51,146 bases of DNA from Myxacorys chilensis ATA2-1-KO14. Lineage in GTDB: Bacteria; Cyanobacteriota; Cyanobacteriia; Leptolyngbyales; Leptolyngbyaceae. The DNA lies in contig JAHHHP010000038.1 in the NCBI GenBank assembly GCA_019359275.1, positions 1-51,146 on the forward strand, given 5' to 3'. Below the pieces are notes generated by a model. The model did not search any database and was not told the origin of the DNA. It worked only from the letters and a program-made list of their open reading frames with translations. The number at the start of each line of letters is the position of its first letter. Position 1 is the stretch's first letter. The translations under genes were made by a program, and so were the position numbers. This document shows, one piece after another, positions 18,662 to 27,034 of the stretch.

Positions 18662-21600
18662 TTAATTGCGAGGAGTACGGCGACGCAATCTCCTCCTGGG
18701 GCTTATATAGGCACTGAGTCGCATGGGTCTTCGATCAAGTGTTTCCAATGCTGCTCGTGTCTCCCTGAAATTCAGAGCCAGTAGCTGCTCAAAGATTTGT
18801 AGACCAGTCTTGCGGTACAAGTGTTGACGGTGTAATTTGATAGCGATCGTGGTTAGACTTTCAGCAATGAGTGCTGTTGCTCGTACTGGATTGCTGAGTT
18901 CTGCTCCAATGCCAACTAGACTCTCACAAACTTCTGCAACAACTTCAGGATGAGTCTCTACTAGTTCTTCGGCTTCAATGATTTCAGTCAGGTCATTAGC
19001 GGCTTCCAGAAGTACACCTTGATTCTTGCAAGTGGCTTGAATAACTTTCAACATTCCACTATTCAACTCGAAATGGTCACGGCTACAGCGGAAAACGCTT
19101 GCCACAGCGTGCTGAGTAGATGTGGTAGGGGAAGACGCAAGGGCATGGAGAATCTCTGCTGCGATTGCCCTGCATTTACGTTGAACCCACAGATGACTTG
19201 CTGCGTGAGCAAGCCCGCAAAGGATTGCTTCATTATCCTGAGTTGCAAGGTGAGCGCGCATTCGATTAACTGACCATTCATCCTGATATTGCAGGTATTG
19301 AATCAGTAATAATTCACCATACGCTTGTTGGGAAAAGTTTGAGGTGTTAGTCTGAAGCATCTCTAACCAACCCTGCACGGTTTCCTTGGGCTCAAACCAA
19401 CCAATCGTGTGTGAGATAAAGTACAGCGCCCAAGCGTACTGAAGAACCTCTGGACAATTACGAATAACTTCATCAAAAAGTTTGGTCGCTTCAGTGCGAT
19501 CACCATTTAGCAAAGGTGGCATTCGTGACAGTATATCGGCCCACACTGCTGGATGAGGTTCTATACCCAGTTGTGATCGGATAAATCTTGCCCAACCCTC
19601 TAAGTCTGAGGGATTTTGCCTAAGATATCCCTCAGCGATTGCCCGCACAATATTGCCCCTACCACTGGGCAATATATGAGAACCGCCGATACCAAAGAGA
19701 ATGGGTGATTTTAGGTCAGAGCGCTGTTCTTCTTTGCTCCTATAGTAGGCTAACTCTAGTTCGGAATGGTTGAATAACCAGCCCTGAAGCAACGATAAAA
19801 TGGATTGTGGCAAACCTTGATTCCGCTCTGCAATCTTTTCTAAGGCATGAGCGGCTTCAGAGCGAAAGCCTTCTGAAACAAAGCCCTGCTGATTAAGTTT
19901 CTCAACGATACGGATTATGTCATTCGCTGGAAAGTCAGTTTCAGCCAAATCTTCCACTGCATTACCCACATAGCTTTCATGCCGCTGAGGCTCTAGTTGT
20001 GGAAGGATGCGAATGAATCTGGCTGGATCATTCTTCACCAGTTCACCGAACTCGCGAGACTGCTGAATCGCTCCGCCTGCGCGTGAGATATCCTCCTTCG
20101 ACCAGATGCCAAGAGGATTATCCCATGCTGTCTCGTCGGGTAATTCATTGAATAAGTTGATCAAATTTTCATCAGAAGCCTGCGACATCTCGTCTTTGGT
20201 CATACGAGGACCGACAAACCCACCTGTGATAACGCCGCTTTTCTGATGTAAGTCAAACCAGGGGAGTGCACGTTCCTCCTCCTCTTTCAACCGCTTTGTC
20301 CCAGGACTCAAATACTCCTCAGGGATAGCTTTTAGAAGAGACAATCGATGTTCACGGTTGTATTTCAGACATCTACGACGAAACTCTGCATCCCTATCCT
20401 CTCTGAGCTGCCAGTAGGTAAACTCTCGAATTGCCTGCTCAAGCCGCGCTCTATCCTCTAGTTGTAAGTGAGGAAAGATAGCCGCAATCAATTTTTTTGT
20501 TTCTCGATGGCAATCGCCATCCATCTGGCTACCCAACCTAAACCGTCTTGGATCTACCAGCAGGTAATCCAAAACAATGACAGGCTCCTCTGTAGCGACT
20601 ATTTCCAATCCACTCGCTAACAGCCGATGAACAACTAATAAATCTGAATCTGTGTTTTGCCCAACCAACTGAAGGAAAGCCGTTTTATCTCGTTTGGCTA
20701 ACTCGGTAATAGCTGTAAGCAATGCCTGAATTACTTCACTCCCGGAAAAGTTAAAATCTCTAACCCAATCCCAGCGGTAACTAATAGTAACGGGGTTTGT
20801 ATCATAGGCAAGTTGTTGAATGAGATCAACAAACCATGACCAGATCGATGCTAAAAAGCTTTGTGGGTTAACTTCAGCAAATTTCTCAATTTCGTAAAAA
20901 TCGCTTTCACTTTCCAGTATTGCCTTTAAGGGATTGAGGGGGTTGTGCTTATAGGCATGAAATGAGCGTTCGCCTTCATTAGCATCCGCTGGTAATTCTG
21001 GAGGTGGCACTCTAGTGGCTTTAAGTGCCTGAGTTAGTCGGTATTCTAAATGAGCATGAATAACTCTTGCAGTGCAATCAGGTAAAGCCTCAGCTATCCT
21101 TTCCGCTATCGCAGCAACATCATGCCATCCGATATTGGAGCGTTGAATGACCTGTTGTGTCAACCAGACCCTTTCGGAGGTCCACTGGCTGATATTCCAG
21201 ATTACTCGAATACATAAGAAATCGTAGGCTTGCTCATTTAGCCAATACTCTTCTAGCAATCCCCAAACATCTTCGGCGGCAAAACTAGCGGCGGCTGTGA
21301 GGATTGGATAGCAGTAGACCGACTGTTCGGTTGGTCTTTCCAACCACTGCCTGAATTCGGAGCGATCGCGCAACCTTCTGAACCAGCCCGGACTACCAAT
21401 CACGGCATCCAAAACTTTGATTGCCTCTGTTTCTGAATTCAGCAAGGGAATGAGCAAGCCTGCTTCAACAGGATCAGGATTAGGTTGTGCCCCCACAAAC
21501 TCAATCAGCAAAGTACGGATGTGAGATCTGACTTGTTTGGCAGTGTTAAGAAGAATTTGTAGTTGTCGTTGGTACTGCTGAGGCGCGGTTCCCCGTAAAT

Positions 21601-23188
21601 AGTTGAGGCTCCTCAGTAAAATTGGTCGAATGAAAAGGCCATCCTGGCGTTCTAGAACAAAGTCAGCCAATGATTTGGAGCCACGGGCAAAGGCTCGTGC
21701 TAAGGTGTGATCATAGAAAGTTTGATGGCAGAAACCCAGTGTTGAGTTTTCCTGGCTGGTCATCAAAATTCCAGCCCGCTCCAGAGTACGGCAAATTTCA
21801 GGATTTTCATCAGCGATTGAGGATGGTAGCCACAGCGTTTCTTCCTCTGTCATGCGTTCAGCGAGTCGAGTTAGAAAAGCAATTAGTTGTTGCGCTTCAG
21901 GTTCACTGTTGATCCGAACTTCCCACAGCCGATCTAGCAATTTTGGAAAAGATTCAAACGCTTCACCAGGTTTGGCGATTTTCAGAAAAATCTTCAAATG
22001 CAAAGGATTTTCCAGCAGTTCACGTAACGGCTCTCCTATACGATTTGGATCGTGCTGTTCCTGCTCCAGAAGTGGAGAGATCTGTTCCCATGTTGGTAGA
22101 TGGAGATCCAAGCGTTCAAAGTAATCAAGCCGAGCAAACTGGGTTCCATGACGAAACTCAAATTCACGGCAGGTTGCCACAATATGAACATTTTCAGTAC
22201 CAGCAAGGGATTGAATCAATGACAATAAAACACTTAATCGTCCTGGTTGGCGATCCAGCAGTTCTGAAACTGCATCCAGTTGATCAATCAGAAGAATAAT
22301 CTTTTCTGTATTTGCGATCGCTTTTATTGCATCCTTTGGATACCTGCTTAACTCAAGAGCGTGCTGTAAGTCTTCGGCTGTGTTAATCGTATTGCTGAGA
22401 AAATCAGCCTTAATTGCTAGTAGGGAATACTTTTCTTCTAGTGCCCAATGTCCCAAACTTGCCATTAGCGCTGATTTACCGCAACCAGGAGAACCAAGGA
22501 CAATTGTTGTAGAAGACGCTTTTGTTTCAATGTGGTTGGTCAGTTGAGCTAGCTCAGGACGAGTAATTTGTTGGTTGTCACCGAGTGTTGTCCTCCAATT
22601 CAACAAACCTTGTGAGGCATTCAGTAGTTCCTCTTTCAAACTATTCAGGCTATCCTGACTTAGAAAAAACTGCTGATGATCGCGTGGTGCTAATGTCCGT
22701 AGCTTGCCTAACTCTGGTTTACAGGTTCTAGGTTGATTGGTTAGACGACGGTAGAGCAACTCATAGCCATCTGCGGTGTTTAGCCTGTAGTTGGTTGCAC
22801 TGCGAAGAGGACTAGAGATAAAATTGTCATCCTCTGAAGTCAAGGTAATGGGAATGAATTTTGAATTCTGCCCTTGGGTATCGTAAAGCTCCTGAATAAT
22901 CACGCCGCCTTCCCAGGTCACTCCCTTACCTTTACCAACCTCCTCACGCCCTCGAAAACGGCGATCATAGTGTTCCGTACAGGCAACCAGCACAAAGTTC
23001 GATATCTCAACCTGGTTCAGCATCCAACGCTGCCAGCCCTCAGCAGGTGATTCCTCGTACTGGTCAATCGTGCAGTCAATCCCATCCTCTCGCAAACGAT
23101 CAGCCAGAGCTAATACCCGATCCTTGTGCTCCTGAGAATCATGGCTGTAACTAATGAGAACTTTTGGCGATGGAGAATCAAGATTCAT
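18662..23188 (-). CDS. SEFIR domain - STAND/NACHT-like NTPase with long helical C-terminus (Avs-like architecture)
   Basis: The protein is 1508 aa from the ATG at 23186-23188; a TTG three codons earlier is also possible. Residues ~8-165 form a SEFIR domain (TIR relative): KVLISYSHDSQEHKDRV, DQYEESPAEGW, VTWEGGVIIQELY. The P-loop is GSPGCGKSA at 232-240, and Walker B-like ILLIDQLDAVS lies near 297-307 with a CREFEF sensor segment ~45 residues later. The remaining ~1,000 residues are predicted all-helical repeats without a named domain, the usual position of a ligand sensor. Effector-NTPase-sensor order and size resemble Avs/STAND antiviral proteins. It starts 52 bases after the TM gene and is probably the third gene of the 24242-18662 operon. 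The specific trigger is unknown. Confidence 0.85.
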   Translation of the reverse strand: MNLDSPSPKVLISYSHDSQEHKDRVLALADRLREDGIDCTIDQYEESPAEGWQRWMLNQVEISNFVLVACTEHYDRRFRGREEVGKGKGVTWEGGVIIQELYDTQGQNSKFIPITLTSEDDNFISSPLRSATNYRLNTADGYELLYRRLTNQPRTCKPELGKLRTLAPRDHQQFFLSQDSLNSLKEELLNASQGLLNWRTTLGDNQQITRPELAQLTNHIETKASSTTIVLGSPGCGKSALMASLGHWALEEKYSLLAIKADFLSNTINTAEDLQHALELSRYPKDAIKAIANTEKIILLIDQLDAVSELLDRQPGRLSVLLSLIQSLAGTENVHIVATCREFEFRHGTQFARLDYFERLDLHLPTWEQISPLLEQEQHDPNRIGEPLRELLENPLHLKIFLKIAKPGEAFESFPKLLDRLWEVRINSEPEAQQLIAFLTRLAERMTEEETLWLPSSIADENPEICRTLERAGILMTSQENSTLGFCHQTFYDHTLARAFARGSKSLADFVLERQDGLFIRPILLRSLNYLRGTAPQQYQRQLQILLNTAKQVRSHIRTLLIEFVGAQPNPDPVEAGLLIPLLNSETEAIKVLDAVIGSPGWFRRLRDRSEFRQWLERPTEQSVYCYPILTAAASFAAEDVWGLLEEYWLNEQAYDFLCIRVIWNISQWTSERVWLTQQVIQRSNIGWHDVAAIAERIAEALPDCTARVIHAHLEYRLTQALKATRVPPPELPADANEGERSFHAYKHNPLNPLKAILESESDFYEIEKFAEVNPQSFLASIWSWFVDLIQQLAYDTNPVTISYRWDWVRDFNFSGSEVIQALLTAITELAKRDKTAFLQLVGQNTDSDLLVVHRLLASGLEIVATEEPVIVLDYLLVDPRRFRLGSQMDGDCHRETKKLIAAIFPHLQLEDRARLEQAIREFTYWQLREDRDAEFRRRCLKYNREHRLSLLKAIPEEYLSPGTKRLKEEEERALPWFDLHQKSGVITGGFVGPRMTKDEMSQASDENLINLFNELPDETAWDNPLGIWSKEDISRAGGAIQQSREFGELVKNDPARFIRILPQLEPQRHESYVGNAVEDLAETDFPANDIIRIVEKLNQQGFVSEGFRSEAAHALEKIAERNQGLPQSILSLLQGWLFNHSELELAYYRSKEEQRSDLKSPILFGIGGSHILPSGRGNIVRAIAEGYLRQNPSDLEGWARFIRSQLGIEPHPAVWADILSRMPPLLNGDRTEATKLFDEVIRNCPEVLQYAWALYFISHTIGWFEPKETVQGWLEMLQTNTSNFSQQAYGELLLIQYLQYQDEWSVNRMRAHLATQDNEAILCGLAHAASHLWVQRKCRAIAAEILHALASSPTTSTQHAVASVFRCSRDHFELNSGMLKVIQATCKNQGVLLEAANDLTEIIEAEELVETHPEVVAEVCESLVGIGAELSNPVRATALIAESLTTIAIKLHRQHLYRKTGLQIFEQLLALNFRETRAALETLDRRPMRLSAYISPRRRLRRRTPRN

Positions 23189-23240
23189 TTTCAACAAAGC
23201 AATTTTTCGAGATTTTTTATCAATGCTGGATAAATTGATC

Positions 23241-23747
23241 TCAAAAGATAAGGAATCTGCTTAATATCACAATGACTACAAGTGTTAGGTAAAAAGGATA
23301 AATTGAGAAGGAGATGAAGGCTTTGGCTGTTGCTGCACCAGACTTAAATGGCTCTGTGTGAAGTAATGGAGGAAGGTCTCCTGGTTTCCTTCTCACCATT
23401 CTTCGAGGTGATACAAGGAATAATTCTTCGGGTACTGCTTGACCTGCATGCATCCGTTTTACGAAACTATTGTACGTTGCTCTAAATCCTTGCTCTAAAC
23501 CCAAATAGTAGGCATCTAAAAAACTTAGAACGATAACGGGTAGGAGGGCAATCCAGGCATAATTAGTCTTGTCCTTATTAGTAATTACAACAAAGAGCGC
23601 AGATACCAAGGTGATACACAATGTTTTGCAACTTGAACTATTGGTTGCCATACGATTGATTACGCTCTGCAAAGTGGTGAGGTAGTTTTGCACAGCAGTA
23701 GAATCCGGTGAAACTTTTGTAGGTATTTGCGATTCTGAGTTGCTCAC
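23241..23747 (-). CDS. Small multi-pass membrane protein (candidate SLATT-type effector)
   Basis: The protein is 168 aa with hydrophobic segments at about residues 43-58 (LCITLVSALFVVIT), 64-80 (WIALLPVIVLSFLDAYY) and 143-168 (FISFSIYPFYLTLVVIVIL). The stretch LDAYYLGLEQGFRATYNSFV right after TM2 is a hallmark I associate with small defence-island membrane proteins of the SLATT/2TM type, thought to permeabilise the membrane when triggered. The start is a GTG that directly follows the TAA of the TIR gene (no gap), so it is translationally coupled to it. Function as the effector of that TIR protein is inferred. Confidence 0.7.
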   Translation of the reverse strand: MSNSESQIPTKVSPDSTAVQNYLTTLQSVINRMATNSSSCKTLCITLVSALFVVITNKDKTNYAWIALLPVIVLSFLDAYYLGLEQGFRATYNSFVKRMHAGQAVPEELFLVSPRRMVRRKPGDLPPLLHTEPFKSGAATAKAFISFSIYPFYLTLVVIVILSRFLIF

Positions 23748-24242
23748 TTATTTTGCTACTGCTCTTGCAGCTCGTTCAATCCATGTACTGAAGTTATTGT
23801 AGCCGCGATCGTAAATCCAATCATAAGTTGGATAAATTTGCGAAAAATAGATTTGTCTTCCGTTGGCAGCCGTGGTGTAGAAGTTGTCGAAAGGATTGTA
23901 GCCGGACGGATCAGGGGGCTGATTCATGCTCTGGATATTGTGAATATAGATGCCTAACATACCGTTACCCCGCTCGAAGCTCTTTTCAATCTCGTACTTT
24001 ACCCACGGTCGAGCGGCAGTTTCTGCACCAATCAGCACGACAGTAACTGAAGTTCCCCTAAGACCTGCGTTGATCATTCGCTTGATTGCCAAGTCACCTT
24101 CCTTCTTGACAGTCTCCCAAAGGGAGTGATCCCAGTAGCCTGCTGAGTTATAGCCACCTTTGGTCATAGCGTGGTTGCGGACAATATTCACTCGAAATAT
24201 GTCTCGTTGGTAGTGAAAGCTGAAAAATACGCTTCTTGGCAT
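23748..24242 (-). CDS. TIR-like protein of the Thoeris ThsB (DUF1863) type
   Basis: The protein is 164 aa. Motifs: SVFFSFHYQRDIFRVNIVRNH (strand A and following), then TSVTVVLIGAETAARPWVKYEIEKSFERGNGMLGIYIHNI, the conserved W-x-x-x-E-I segment with the candidate catalytic Glu of ThsB-type TIRs. ThsB proteins use NAD to make a nucleotide signal for a partner after phage infection. Here the usual ThsA (SIR2/macro plus SLOG) is absent; a small membrane protein follows without a gap and then the SEFIR NTPase. The start ATG (24240-24242) faces the HSP90 gene across a 159-bp divergent promoter region. Confidence 0.88.
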   Translation of the reverse strand: MPRSVFFSFHYQRDIFRVNIVRNHAMTKGGYNSAGYWDHSLWETVKKEGDLAIKRMINAGLRGTSVTVVLIGAETAARPWVKYEIEKSFERGNGMLGIYIHNIQSMNQPPDPSGYNPFDNFYTTAANGRQIYFSQIYPTYDWIYDRGYNNFSTWIERAARAVAK

Positions 24243-24401
24243 CTCAACTGTTATCAGTTCTGTAGTACTAATGACTTGATGAGTATAGCCGTAACTCTAC
24301 GGTTACAGGTGTCGAATTCTACAAAATCTTTATTCCGATTTGGGTATCGCTCTGAGAGATTGTTTAGACTAAAGAGAAAATTTGATCTGTTTTGCATTGC
24401 C
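24243..24401. promoter_or_regulatory. Divergent promoter region with a LexA-box-like AGTACTAATG
   Basis: Both cargo arms start here: the TIR gene to the left and the HSP90-type gene to the right. AGTACTAATGACTT at 24264-24277 matches 11 of 14 positions of the Anabaena LexA box AGTACTAATGTTCT as I remember it. The same AGTACTAAT core recurs at 32330. No clear -10/-35 pair was chosen. Confidence 0.4.
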
Positions 24402-27017
24402 ATGCCTCAGAAGTCTTCCTTTGTACAAACGCCTCAGCCTGACGATGACCAAATTATCAGTGAGTTTCAGATTGATTTGCAGGGGTTAATTAAACTGCTG
24501 GCGAAGAATCTCTATGCAGAAGCGGATGTGTTTGTGCGTGAAATGTTACAGAACGCACATGATTCGATTAAGCGGCGGCGGGAGTGGCAGGGAGATGGAA
24601 CCCCCGATGGTGTCGTGCGAGTAAAAATTGATCGGCAAGCAGCAACTGTAACGATTACAGATAATGGTGCGGGGATGACAGAGCAAGAGGTGCGGGAGTA
24701 CCTTTCGACGATAGGGCGCAGTGGAACGGATGCGTTTCGACGGGATCTGATCGAGAAAGGTCGCCAAGCTGAGGTGACGGTGATTGGGCAGTTTGGGATT
24801 GGGTTACTATCGGCGTTTATTGTTGCTGATCGCGTGGTAGTGGAGACGCGATCGTATCTCGATGGTAATCCGGCGTGGCGATGGGAAAGCAGTGGGGAGA
24901 AAACCTATGCACTGCAACCCGGCGAGCGGCAGGATGCAGGATCGACCGTAACGCTGCATATTAATGAGAATTATCGGGATATGCTGTCCGCTGAGGAGTT
25001 GCGGAAGGCGATTCGCAAATATGCAGACTTCTTGCCAGTGGGGATTTATTTGAATGAGGATGAAACGCCGACAAATGCGGTAAACGCGCCGTGGCATAGG
25101 CAGTATGACAATCCTAAAGAAGAAGTGATGGAGATGGCAATCTTCGTTGCGAAGCGGTTTCCAGATAATCCGTTGTCTACGATTCCGATTCATTTGACGA
25201 GTCCCTACAAGGTGGATGGGGTGCTGTATGTATCGGATAACCGGATTCCTGATGTGAATACGACGGGGCTGGTGGATATTTACCAGTCGCGGATGTTTGT
25301 GATGGAAGCAAATCGGGATATGTTGCCAGTGTGGGCGAAGTTTGTGCGCGGCATTATTGATTCGCCTGCGCTGACGTTGACGGCTTCGCGGGATGCCGTG
25401 CAGCAGGATGCCATTCAGAAGGAGATTAAAGAGCAGTTAGGTGAGGCGATTATTAGGCATCTAACGAATTTTTCTAAGGAAGATCCGATCCGGTTTCAGC
25501 GACTGTGCGATTGGCATCATTATCACTTGAAGGGCATGGCACTCCGGGAAGATAACTTCTTTCGTGCAGTGGCGGATTTGATCCCGTTTGAAACAAATCT
25601 GATGCCAATGAACTTGAAGACCTACTTTGAGGAGGCGAAGAAGCGAGGACAGGCGGAAACGGATCTGCTGTATTTTGATGAGCGGGGTAGTGCAACACAG
25701 TTTTATATGCTATGTGATGCCCAGGGCTTGCTAGTCATTGATGCGAGTCAGGTGTTTGAAGATGGTTTCTTGGAGCGATATGGACGACTTCATCCAGAAA
25801 TCAAACTGCGACAACTCAATATTGGTGAGTCAGATTTTATCTTTGAACCGTTGCAGGATGAGGAGAAAGAGGCGTTTCGTGGTTTAGAGATGGAGTTTAT
25901 GCGGGGGGTGTCTGATCGTCGCAGTGTGGCGAAAGTGGTGCGATTTAAGCCTGCTTCAATTCCTGCCCTCACCGTGTTGACCGCAGCGGCAAAGAGTCAG
26001 GAGAAATTGAGACAGGTGGGTGATAATCCCCTAATCCCTGATGAAGTGCGGAATTTGGTGAAAGATTTGATGCAAGGGGAACGAACCGTTCCAGTCACGC
26101 TGTATCTAAATGCGGATAATTCAACGATTCAAAATCTCATGGATTTGCCTGCGACAGAAGATAAATTATCAGCTTGCATTGCGATCTACAATAACGCGCT
26201 AATGTTGGCGCAACAGTTTTTGACAGCGAAGAATGCAGAGGTAATGTTTGCTGGGTTTAATCGAGTGATCGATCGCATGATTGCTCAAGCAGATGAAGTG
26301 CAAAAGTTAACGACTAAATTGAATTCTCTGAAATTAGACCTCAATGATAAAGAGACACAACTTCGGCAACAGTCAGCAAATACATCTCAGACTGATCATG
26401 TTAGTTGTTTCTTTGCTATGCCCTTTGATGAAAAATATGACAAATTGCTCGGTGCCATTCGGCAGGTTTTACAGGAGCAACCTTATGGCTGGGAGGTTAC
26501 TCGTGCTGATAGTGAACATATTAGCGATACGATTCCTACCAATGTGCGAGATCATATCGCCCAAAGTCATTGCTACCTGGCAGAAGTAAGTGACGGCAAT
26601 CCTAATGTGTTTTTGGAGATTGGGCGAATTAGCCAATATCGAGAACAGGGTCGCCCCCTCATCTATCTCTGTCGAAAAGGTGCGAAGCCGCCGATCGATA
26701 TTGAAGGCGAACTCTTATCTTTCTATGATCCAGATCTCAGTGATCAGGAGCTTGTAGAGTATCTGAGGCAAGAATTTGGTAAGAAACGTAATATTAAACA
26801 TCTGAGAAGCAGCGGGGCTAAAAGTTTCTTGTCGATAGCTGTTCTGGAGACTGTTGGACAGTTACGTCGAGGATTTTCTCAAACAATTGCTGATCACTAT
26901 AAAACCGTAGGTGCATTCTGTGATGCTGATTCTGCCACAATTGCGGAACAGACAGGGGCAGGCAAAGGATCAATTAGTGATGCTCAAGAATACATTGCGA
27001 AGCATTTCAAAGTTTAA
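24402..27017 (+). CDS. HSP90-type GHKL ATPase fused to a TIR/deoxyribosyltransferase-like domain
   Basis: The protein is 871 aa from ATG 24402; the frame is open further upstream but homology starts here. Residues ~20-230 form the ATP-binding domain: REMLQNAHDS (Glu47, Asn51), DNGAGM (87-92) and GQFGIGLLSAF (129-139). The HSP90 middle domain follows, including the LTASRDAVQQD loop with the ATP-contacting Arg. Residues ~620-665 are a coiled coil (QADEVQKLTTKLNSLKLDL). Residues ~667-775 are a TIR/nucleoside-deoxyribosyltransferase-like domain: FFAMPFDEKYD, ADSEHISDTI, NPNVFLEIG. The tail has a helix-hairpin-helix look (FCDADSATIAEQTGAGKGSI). Ordinary HtpG lacks these additions. A TPR gene follows 17 bases later. 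A role in sensing plus nucleotide cleavage or signalling is inferred. Confidence 0.85.
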   Translation: MPQKSSFVQTPQPDDDQIISEFQIDLQGLIKLLAKNLYAEADVFVREMLQNAHDSIKRRREWQGDGTPDGVVRVKIDRQAATVTITDNGAGMTEQEVREYLSTIGRSGTDAFRRDLIEKGRQAEVTVIGQFGIGLLSAFIVADRVVVETRSYLDGNPAWRWESSGEKTYALQPGERQDAGSTVTLHINENYRDMLSAEELRKAIRKYADFLPVGIYLNEDETPTNAVNAPWHRQYDNPKEEVMEMAIFVAKRFPDNPLSTIPIHLTSPYKVDGVLYVSDNRIPDVNTTGLVDIYQSRMFVMEANRDMLPVWAKFVRGIIDSPALTLTASRDAVQQDAIQKEIKEQLGEAIIRHLTNFSKEDPIRFQRLCDWHHYHLKGMALREDNFFRAVADLIPFETNLMPMNLKTYFEEAKKRGQAETDLLYFDERGSATQFYMLCDAQGLLVIDASQVFEDGFLERYGRLHPEIKLRQLNIGESDFIFEPLQDEEKEAFRGLEMEFMRGVSDRRSVAKVVRFKPASIPALTVLTAAAKSQEKLRQVGDNPLIPDEVRNLVKDLMQGERTVPVTLYLNADNSTIQNLMDLPATEDKLSACIAIYNNALMLAQQFLTAKNAEVMFAGFNRVIDRMIAQADEVQKLTTKLNSLKLDLNDKETQLRQQSANTSQTDHVSCFFAMPFDEKYDKLLGAIRQVLQEQPYGWEVTRADSEHISDTIPTNVRDHIAQSHCYLAEVSDGNPNVFLEIGRISQYREQGRPLIYLCRKGAKPPIDIEGELLSFYDPDLSDQELVEYLRQEFGKKRNIKHLRSSGAKSFLSIAVLETVGQLRRGFSQTIADHYKTVGAFCDADSATIAEQTGAGKGSISDAQEYIAKHFKV

Positions 27018-27034
27018 GGTGAGTAAATAGAGCT

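Noticed and set aside
19019..19281. Small open frames inside the SEFIR-STAND gene
   Set aside because: Shadows of the long coding frame on the other frames.
24171..24401. N-terminal extension of the HSP90-type protein
   Set aside because: The frame is open but overlaps the TIR gene start and promoter region on the other strand, and the added residues are not family-like.
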